This document shows, piece by piece, positions 1 through 4,576 of a DNA stretch of 20,201 bases. The position numbers and the translations under genes are program-made. Position 1 is the first letter of the stretch; every line of letters begins with the position of its first letter. The notes under the pieces were generated by a model. The model was not told the DNA's origin, ran no database searches, and worked only from the letters and a program-made list of their open reading frames with translations. Location of the stretch: the IMG/VR virus record IMGVR_UViG_3300009481_000147, positions 1 to 20,201 of that record; one strand, 5' to 3'. The stretch comes from a virus.

Positions 1-17
1 AAGATGATAGAGTCAGA

Positions 18-419
18 ATGCAATTAAAGATTGATGAATTAACAAACGGAGTTCGTTTAGACGGACTTGATGTTGTGGTTACAATGTATCATCCAGTCAG
101 ACATCAGACAGACGGAACACCAGATATATTAGCAGACGGAACAAAAATTACAATACATAAAGCATCAGAATATAATTATGTTGCGGTTAGTCGTAATCTA
201 TTGAAACGCTGGGGTGGTTGGTTAGACTTCGGAGATTTTATTATTCTAACTGGCACAGACGGAAAGGACGGAGTATATCAAGTCAAAGATACTATGAATA
301 GGAGATTTGTAAATCGTATTGATATATTAGAATCGCCTGGCGTCAAACCTTATAAGTTTACAGATGCTAAAATTAAAAAAGCAAACTTAAATGAGGATAT
401 AAAATTTATATCAGATTAA
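18..419 (+). CDS. 3D (Asp-Asp-Asp) domain protein, possible peptidoglycan-active lysis protein; N-terminus uncertain
   Basis: The protein is 133 residues from the first visible ATG. Its core (about residues 20-105) fits the short double-psi beta-barrel '3D' family related to the catalytic domain of MltA lytic transglycosylase: a 'VTMYHP' strand, 'TDGTPDILADGT', 'YVAVSRNLL', 'DGVYQVKDTMNRR' and 'RIDIL'. The two C-terminal family aspartates are visible (D91 in KDTMN, D102 in RIDIL). The first is not clear, because the 'AVSRN' segment has Asn where many relatives have Asp. Known relatives act on or bind cell-wall glycan, so an endolysin or wall-remodelling role is inferred. No signal peptide is visible, but the frame is open upstream to base 3 (codons D-D-R-V-R), so translation may start outside the window. 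There is no strong ribosome site before ATG 18. The C-terminal tail (105-133) is lysine-rich and unassigned. Confidence 0.7.
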   Translation: MQLKIDELTNGVRLDGLDVVVTMYHPVRHQTDGTPDILADGTKITIHKASEYNYVAVSRNLLKRWGGWLDFGDFIILTGTDGKDGVYQVKDTMNRRFVNRIDILESPGVKPYKFTDAKIKKANLNEDIKFISD

Positions 420-427
420 AAAAATAC

Positions 428-456
428 TTGACAAGTGAAAGAAAAAAGGTTATATT
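428..456 (+). promoter_or_regulatory. Sigma70-like promoter candidate
   Basis: TTGACA (428-433) is followed after exactly 17 bases by TATATT (451-456), 11 of 12 matches to the bacterial housekeeping promoter consensus. The -35 element lies in a perfect 11-base palindrome, ACTTGACAAGT (426-436). The predicted transcript start, about 463, falls inside the small gene whose ATG is at 457. The promoter could therefore serve the DUF4338 gene at 611 and those after it, but not full-length translation of the 457 gene. It would be a host-polymerase (early) promoter. In AT-rich DNA a chance match is possible. Confidence 0.45.
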
Positions 457-609
457 ATGAGTAAAAAAGAATACAAAAAATACCAAGAATCAGTTTGGTA
501 TAAGATAGAAAGATTTTTTGATAGACACAATCATCTAATGGAATTCATTAGAACACTATTGGCGTTTATAGTTCTATCATTACAACTATACATTATAGGA
601 AGGTTATAA
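457..609 (+). CDS. Small single-span membrane protein, 50 residues
   Basis: Reading from ATG 457 gives a 50-residue protein that stops at 607-609, one base before the next gene's ATG at 611. The N-terminal half is charged and lysine-rich (starts MSKKEYKKYQ). Residues about 33-47 form one hydrophobic segment (TLLAFIVLSLQLYII) ending in a short GRL tail, so a membrane protein with its basic N-terminus inside is likely. A weak ribosome site (AAAAAAGG, 442-449) precedes the ATG. The tight fit between the 18-419 gene and the 611 gene, together with the clear basic/hydrophobic layout, supports a real gene. I do not recognise the family. Its position beside a cell-wall-type protein allows a lysis accessory role, which is speculation. 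Confidence 0.55.
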   Translation: MSKKEYKKYQESVWYKIERFFDRHNHLMEFIRTLLAFIVLSLQLYIIGRL

Positions 610-610
610 G

Positions 611-1801
611 ATGAGTTTTGAAAATTTCTTTGGAGAAGCAGAGTTTAATTACGAATTAGAGAAAAAGAAGTTCATAGATAATATGGACTTTCTAAAAGAT
701 ATGTCAGTAGAGGAATCTACACTATGGAAGAAATGGGAAGAGTTTAACAAAGACCCACAATTCTTTATGGATAGAGCAGACACAATCGATAGATTAGAAA
801 AGACTATCTGGCAACCAACAGACATATTCAATAAAGAACAAACAATTCAAGAAATCAATTCAATCAGTCCAATAGTTGAACCAGTAGAACAAGGTAATGC
901 GAAAGCAAATGAAGATTGGATTCTAACAAGACGACTAATTCACTCAATGGAGTTCACGCCTAATCCAGGTCGTAATCTTAAATTTTATGTAAAAGATAAA
1001 TCAACTAATAAAGTATTAGGTTTGATTTGTTTAGGAAGTGATGTTACGAGTTTAGGAGTTAGAGATGATATGATTGGGTGGACTAAGGAAAATAAATTTA
1101 AAGAGGGTAAACTAAATCACACTGCAATTGGAACCACGATATGTTGTGTTCAACCATTGGGTTTCAATATGTTGGGTGGTAAGTTAGTAGCACAAATGGT
1201 TACATCAAAGGTAGTTCGTGATACTTGGAAAAAAGTGTATGGACAAACATTAGTTGGTATATCCACTACCGCTTTGTATGGTATTCACTCAATGTATAAT
1301 GGAATACCACAATGGAAAACTCTTGGTGAAACCAAAGGTAAGATTAGTTTAAAACCAGATGACAAGTTTTATGATGTCTGGCACCATTGGTTAAAAGAAA
1401 ACAAGTTTGAAGAGTATGATAAAAAAGTTGGACAACCAAAAGGTGCACTGCCAGTTACTGGTATCAAACAAAAAATAATTCAAATGATATATCAAGAGTT
1501 AGGAATTAAACGAGCGAAGTATGAACACGGATTTAAACGAGGTGCATATTTCGCAAATGTATATCAAAACGGAAAAGAATTTCTTAGAAGTGAAATCAAT
1601 GAAGATGAACTTATAATTAGAAATATGTTCGATAGAGATATTGAATACATTGATAGTTGGTGGAAACGAAAAGCAGTAAATCGTTATACTAAATTATTAG
1701 AACAAAATAAAATCAGACCAGAAAAACTATTCTACTCAGGTATGATAAACATATCTTGGGAAGAAGCAAAAGAAAAATATTTAGGAGATATTGGAAGATG
1801 A
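611..1801 (+). CDS. DUF4338 (DruA-like) family protein
   Basis: The protein is 396 residues. About residues 110-245 match the DUF4338 pattern as I know it, the domain found in DruA of Druantia defence systems and in many phages: 'EFTPNPGRNLKFYV', then 'KVLGLICLGSD', then 'VRDDMIGW' (R151-W157), then 'NMLGGKLVAQMV', 'RDTWKKVYGQ' and 'YNGIPQWKTLGETKGK'. The C-terminal part (about 280-396) has the 'HGFKRGAYFANVY..GKEFLR' and 'WWKRKAVNRYTKLL' segments that I associate with the T4-like phage branch. The first 100 residues are charged and helical. The biochemical activity of the family is not established, so I assign none. The ribosome site GGAAGG (598-603) sits before ATG 611. The stop overlaps the next start (ATGA at 1798-1801), suggesting coupling with the HD-domain gene. 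Context puts it among nucleic-acid and transcription genes rather than structural genes. Confidence 0.8.
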   Translation: MSFENFFGEAEFNYELEKKKFIDNMDFLKDMSVEESTLWKKWEEFNKDPQFFMDRADTIDRLEKTIWQPTDIFNKEQTIQEINSISPIVEPVEQGNAKANEDWILTRRLIHSMEFTPNPGRNLKFYVKDKSTNKVLGLICLGSDVTSLGVRDDMIGWTKENKFKEGKLNHTAIGTTICCVQPLGFNMLGGKLVAQMVTSKVVRDTWKKVYGQTLVGISTTALYGIHSMYNGIPQWKTLGETKGKISLKPDDKFYDVWHHWLKENKFEEYDKKVGQPKGALPVTGIKQKIIQMIYQELGIKRAKYEHGFKRGAYFANVYQNGKEFLRSEINEDELIIRNMFDRDIEYIDSWWKRKAVNRYTKLLEQNKIRPEKLFYSGMINISWEEAKEKYLGDIGR

Positions 1802-2598
1802 CATTAACAGAACAACAAATAACAGATAACTATAAAGAGTTAAGAAAGATTATCAATGATACATTTAGTGATTTAAGATTAGATAAACTAAATCATATGT
1901 ACGATGACTTAGAAGATAGAATGGTGGTAGCACCAGCGAGTTCAGTAGAACACTATCACAATTCAAAGGTTGGTGGATATGTAGAACACATATTACACGT
2001 GGTAAAATTTTCACTAAAAATTAAAAAGTTATGGGAAGACATAGGAGCAACGATTGACTTCACAGATGAAGAATTAGTTTTCGCAGCTCTACACCACGAC
2101 TTAGGTAAAGTTGGTGATGAGTTAGGAAACGAACTATACACACCAAACGAATCCGAGTGGCACATTAAAAACCAAGGTAAGATTTATAACTTTAATCCAG
2201 ACATAGAACATATGAACGTTACGGATAGAGTTTTCTTTTTATTACAACACTATGGTATCAAATATTCTCTACAAGAATTTTATGGTATTAGATTAGCGGA
2301 CGGAATGTATGAAGACGCTAATCAGAGTTATCTAAAAATATCAATGCCACATATGATGTTAAGAACACACATAGCGACTATACTTCACCAAGCAGATATG
2401 ATGGCGACACATTACGAAAGAGATGTGTGGAAAAATGGAAACAAGATAGAAGCTAAAAAAGTAGAACAATCAGTAAGTAAAATTAAAGGTGCGGTTGGTA
2501 AACAAGTTGAAGCGAACAATGAAGTTAAAGAAAAGTTTAACACCAAAACCACAGACGCTAAAGATATATTTAATGAATTGTTTGGAGAGAAAAAATGA
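1798..2598 (+). CDS. HD-domain phosphohydrolase
   Basis: The protein is 266 residues from ATG 1798. I prefer this start to the in-frame ATG at 1756 because the latter would overlap the previous gene by 46 bases, while GGAG at 1784-1787 serves 1798. HD-superfamily metal ligands are visible in order: H64 in 'GGYVEH', H100-D101 in 'AALHHDLGKVGD', and D200 in 'HQADMMA'. The region from about 50 to 205 is helical, as expected. HD proteins hydrolyse phosphoesters (nucleotides, cyclic nucleotides or RNA 3' ends). The substrate here cannot be read from the sequence. The extra residues between the second and last ligand ('NESEWHIKNQGKIYNF') resemble members seen in marine T4-like phages. The C-terminus (215-266) is a lysine/glutamate-rich helix. 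Stop and start overlap the next gene (ATGA at 2595-2598). Confidence 0.85.
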   Translation: MTLTEQQITDNYKELRKIINDTFSDLRLDKLNHMYDDLEDRMVVAPASSVEHYHNSKVGGYVEHILHVVKFSLKIKKLWEDIGATIDFTDEELVFAALHHDLGKVGDELGNELYTPNESEWHIKNQGKIYNFNPDIEHMNVTDRVFFLLQHYGIKYSLQEFYGIRLADGMYEDANQSYLKISMPHMMLRTHIATILHQADMMATHYERDVWKNGNKIEAKKVEQSVSKIKGAVGKQVEANNEVKEKFNTKTTDAKDIFNELFGEKK

Positions 2599-2846
2599 TA
2601 GGATACATATTACTAACACTATTTGTTTTAATATTAAGTTGGACTACATTTAATCTAACGAGGAAAGTAGAAAGATTAGAAACTTGGATTGAGAACTATG
2701 CAGAGAGAATACAAGAAACTAAAAGAATATTAGACGAAGTAGATATAAAAGGTAGTTTTGAAGCTGACGATGAAATAGGTGTAGTGTTTCAATCAATCAA
2801 AGAAGCAGTAGACGAGATAAACGAAATAACAGAAGAGGAGTTATAA
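2595..2846 (+). CDS. Membrane-anchored coiled-coil protein, conserved small phage protein
   Basis: The protein is 83 residues. Residues 2-20 are one strongly hydrophobic segment (IGYILLTLFVLILSWTTF), followed by a long charged helix (about 22-83) with coiled-coil character and an acidic stretch 'FEADDEIGVVF'. The layout (N-terminal anchor, 'NLTRKVERLE' linker, 'G.FEADDEIG..F..IKEA' tail) is one I recognise from small proteins of unknown function next to the late sigma gene in marine T4-like phages. Its ATG overlaps the end of the HD gene, and its stop overlaps the next start (TAATG at 2844-2848), so it is probably translationally coupled on both sides. The function is unknown. It could tether a partner at the membrane, but nothing in the sequence identifies that partner. 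Confidence 0.75.
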   Translation: MIGYILLTLFVLILSWTTFNLTRKVERLETWIENYAERIQETKRILDEVDIKGSFEADDEIGVVFQSIKEAVDEINEITEEEL

Positions 2847-3571
2847 TGCCGAGAAAAGCAAAAAAGGGTTCACCAAGATATTACTTCCACCAAGGAACAG
2901 AAGACGCAATCATTAGACATAATAAAGAAACTCGTCCACATATGAGGGAACGAATTTACAATGAGCATATCAGAACACCTTTTGAGAAATTGGCAGAAAA
3001 TATAATTCATACATTTAAGTTTTATTACTTTGATGTTCCGAGTGAAGATGTTAAACACGAAGTAGTAAGTTTCTTATATATGAATATGCATAAGTTTACC
3101 GAAGGTAAAGGAAAAGCATTTAGTTATTTCAGTATCGTCGCAAAGAATTATTTAATTCTACACAACAATAATAATTACAAAAAACTTAAACAACACGAGG
3201 GTGAAGAAGTTACGGATTACAAAAGAGATGCTATGTGGGAAACCAATAGAGCAGATATTTTGGAAGGACAAAAAGAGTATATGGATTTGTTCATAGAGTA
3301 TTGGGATAACAACTTGACTACCGTGTTCAAAAGAAAACAAGACATTGATGTCGCTAACTCAGTATTATATTTAATGGAACAAAGAAAAAATATTGAGAAC
3401 TTTAATAAGAAAGCATTATATATTCTGATTAGAGAAATGACTGGTTCTAACACACAACACATTACTCGTGTTATAAATGTTTTGAAAAAACATCATAGTA
3501 ATTTACAAAAAAACTATCGCGCTACAGGTTCTATTGAAACTAAATGGACAGGTAGTTGGGATATACTATAA
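2846..3571 (+). CDS. gp55-like sigma factor for late transcription
   Basis: The protein is 241 residues. About residues 35-105 resemble sigma region 2 of T4 gp55-type factors: helices 'RIYNEHIRTPFEKLAENII', then 'EDVKHEVVSFLYMNMHKF', then the diagnostic 'GKGKAFSYFSIVAKNYLI', which forms the -10 recognition and melting helix in the family. Around residues 190-218 a second helical segment ('LIREMTGSNTQHITRVINVL') looks like a helix-turn-helix, similar to a reduced region 4. The last residues end in 'GSWDIL'; T4 gp55 uses a short hydrophobic/acidic C-terminal tail to bind the sliding clamp, so this may be an equivalent (inference). T4 gp55 recognises TATAAATA, and exactly that octamer lies at 4131-4138, in front of the structural operon. 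Together these make the assignment strong. Confidence 0.8.
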   Translation: MPRKAKKGSPRYYFHQGTEDAIIRHNKETRPHMRERIYNEHIRTPFEKLAENIIHTFKFYYFDVPSEDVKHEVVSFLYMNMHKFTEGKGKAFSYFSIVAKNYLILHNNNNYKKLKQHEGEEVTDYKRDAMWETNRADILEGQKEYMDLFIEYWDNNLTTVFKRKQDIDVANSVLYLMEQRKNIENFNKKALYILIREMTGSNTQHITRVINVLKKHHSNLQKNYRATGSIETKWTGSWDIL

Positions 3572-3574
3572 TAT

Positions 3575-3580
3575 GGAGGA
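3575..3580 (+). promoter_or_regulatory. Strong ribosome binding site fixing the Hc1-like start
   Basis: GGAGGA is one of the strongest anti-Shine-Dalgarno matches in the window. It lies seven bases before ATG 3588 and excludes the upstream in-frame ATGs at 3534 and 3573. It implies a high translation rate for the Hc1-like protein, as expected for an abundant DNA-binding protein. Confidence 0.75.
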
Positions 3581-3587
3581 TATACAT

Positions 3588-3770
3588 ATGAGTAAAATCG
3601 ATGAACTATATTCACAACTAAGTGGTTTGTTTACAGAATTTGAAACAAATCATCAAACTAATGTTAACACCGGCAATAAAGCAGCTGGAACAAGAGCTCG
3701 TAAAGCACTTGGTGAAGTTAAAAAGTTAGTTACAGAATATAGAAAAGCTTCAGTAGAAGCGAGTAGATAA
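3588..3770 (+). CDS. Histone H1-like (Hc1-type) DNA-binding protein
   Basis: The protein is 60 residues. The start at 3588 is set by a strong ribosome site, GGAGGA at 3575-3580, seven bases upstream; a longer in-frame reading would run back into the sigma gene. The sequence 'NTGNKAAGTRARKAL' (about 27-41) followed by 'KKLVTEYRKASVEA' is close to the N-terminal helical part of Hc1 histone-like proteins of Chlamydiae and of short Bacteroidota relatives ('GNKAAGTRARK..L...KL..EFRK.S'). It lacks the long lysine/alanine repeats of chlamydial Hc1. The expected role is DNA compaction or nucleoid binding, either packaging-related or acting on the host chromosome (inference). It is the last gene before the terminator at 3783-3806, so it would be at the 3' end of the left-hand transcript. 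Confidence 0.75.
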   Translation: MSKIDELYSQLSGLFTEFETNHQTNVNTGNKAAGTRARKALGEVKKLVTEYRKASVEASR

Positions 3771-3782
3771 CATATAGAAAAA

Positions 3783-3806
3783 AAGGGCAGTATCTCTACT
3801 GCCCTT
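3783..3806. terminator. Bidirectional rho-independent terminator
   Basis: A perfect 10-base inverted repeat (AAGGGCAGTA, 3783-3792; TACTGCCCTT, 3797-3806) flanks a TCTC loop. It sits between two convergent genes. On the minus strand the stem is followed by a run of seven T (complement of A-run 3778-3784), a classic terminator for the 3819-4040 gene. On the plus strand the following tract (CTTCTTAA) is poorer in T, but the stem can still end the Hc1-side transcript. Confidence 0.9.
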
Positions 3807-3818
3807 CTTAATCCACCT

Positions 3819-4040
3819 TTATTTGTTGAGTAATCCAAGTATCACGATTAGTGATATAAATCCAGCAAATCCTGCATTACCAATTAGATTCACCAAACTA
3901 ATCAAATTACCAACAATGTCAATTCCTAAGAATCCCCCTACAAATACTAATTGTACGAGAACACCTAAGCCGATTATGTGAAGTAGTAAGTCTTTAATTC
4001 CACCTACTGCGTCCATAATCATTTTGATTGTGTCTTTCAT
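3819..4040 (-). CDS. Small hydrophobic membrane protein (holin-like candidate)
   Basis: This is the only minus-strand gene, 73 residues. After a short amphipathic N-terminus (MKDTIKMIMDAVGGIKD) nearly everything is hydrophobic, with two probable membrane spans at about 18-40 and 43-70, ending in 'GLLNK'. On the minus strand AAAGGGGG (4049-4056) lies eight bases before the ATG, a good ribosome site, and the terminator at 3783-3806 follows the stop, so this is a self-contained transcription unit. Size and two-span layout are compatible with a phage holin, and a 3D-domain protein lies upstream at 18-419. However, there is no holin-specific motif I can point to, and opposite orientation to all other genes is unusual for a lysis gene. 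'Membrane protein' is secure; 'holin' is a guess. Confidence 0.7.
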   Translation of the reverse strand: MKDTIKMIMDAVGGIKDLLLHIIGLGVLVQLVFVGGFLGIDIVGNLISLVNLIGNAGFAGFISLIVILGLLNK

Positions 4041-4066
4041 TTTAGTTTCCCCCTTTAAATGAACAA

Positions 4067-4088
4067 AAATCGGCCTTGAAACCGATTT
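4067..4088. repeat. Inverted repeat in the divergent control region
   Basis: The arms AAATCGG (4067-4073) and CCGATTT (4082-4088) are perfect 7-base complements around an 8-base loop. A TATAAT hexamer (4091-4096) begins two bases after the right arm, and the start of the minus-strand gene lies 27 bases to the left. Read on the minus strand the hairpin is followed by T-rich sequence, so it could be a leader attenuator for the 3819-4040 gene, or an operator between the two divergent units. No single role is proven by the sequence. Confidence 0.55.
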
Positions 4089-4130
4089 CGTATAATAACT
4101 ATATATGAATATACAAAAAATTAATTGGTA

Positions 4131-4138
4131 TATAAATA
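4131..4138 (+). promoter_or_regulatory. T4-type late promoter (TATAAATA)
   Basis: This is an exact match to the T4 late promoter octamer recognised by gp55. It lies in the 146-base non-coding gap and is correctly oriented 49 bases before the first structural gene. Transcription would begin near 4145, leaving a leader of about 42 bases with a TTAGG ribosome site at 4174-4178. By eye I found no other exact TATAAATA on the plus strand. The cognate gp55-like factor is encoded at 2846-3571. Confidence 0.75.
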
Positions 4139-4186
4139 TATATTCCTATTTTTTAACATTTAACTATTTATTGTTAGGTAAAAACT

Positions 4187-4576
4187 ATGGCAAAAGATTA
4201 CGAAATATTCGAAGGAAAAACTTTATCTGATGTATTTAAAGACATCTACGATAATTCCAAAACCAATAAAACACAATTAGAAGTATTGATGAAAGAGGTT
4301 GTGGGATTTATCAAAGACGGAGATACGGCCGTTCAGATTATTCCTATGTTAAAAGAATATTTAGAAATCAATGTCAAGAACGATGAACAACTTGTAAAGT
4401 TAGCAACAATCGTTCAAAGAATTACAGCAGCAGAAAAGAAAATATCGGATAGTGGAGATGAGTTTGGTTTATCGGAAAATGAAAAACAACAACTTATGGA
4501 TGCTATTGAAAACGATGTTCAAGAGTTACAAATCAAAAAAGACGAAATAGAAAGTTCTATCAGTAAGGAAAATTAA
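4187..4576 (+). CDS. Conserved hypothetical protein, first gene of the late structural operon
   Basis: The protein is 129 residues and almost entirely helical: a segment 'LSDVFKDIYDNSKTNKTQLEVLMKEV' is followed by long charged helices to the C-terminus (about 75-129: 'ITAAEKKISDSG' and then a Glu/Lys/Gln-rich coiled coil). There is no signal peptide or membrane span. I do not recognise a named family. As first gene after the late promoter, and sharing a TAATG stop/start overlap with the spike/hub gene, it is probably a tail-assembly helper or small virion protein. The all-helical composition favours a chaperone or an internal structural rod over an enzyme. Confidence 0.7.
   Translation: MAKDYEIFEGKTLSDVFKDIYDNSKTNKTQLEVLMKEVVGFIKDGDTAVQIIPMLKEYLEINVKNDEQLVKLATIVQRITAAEKKISDSGDEFGLSENEKQQLMDAIENDVQELQIKKDEIESSISKEN

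Noticed and set aside
396-412. Perfect AT-only palindrome (arms GATATAAA/TTTATATC) near the end of the first gene
   Set aside because: It is coding, too AT-rich to make a stable terminator stem, and not followed by a clean T-run.
1756-1797. Longer start for the HD-domain protein at 1756
   Set aside because: It would add 14 basic residues translated out of frame from the conserved end of the DUF4338 gene. The ATGA overlap at 1798 with GGAG upstream is the normal arrangement here.
3545-3572. TGGACA-16-TATAAT promoter-like pair just before the Hc1-like gene
   Set aside because: The predicted start (about 3579) would remove most of the ribosome site at 3575-3580, and the pair lies in the sigma gene's coding end. 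It is probably a chance match in AT-rich DNA.
611-3770. A complete Druantia-type defence system
   Set aside because: Only the DUF4338 protein is present. No large DruE-type helicase or other Druantia partners are encoded nearby, and the neighbours are phage-typical genes.
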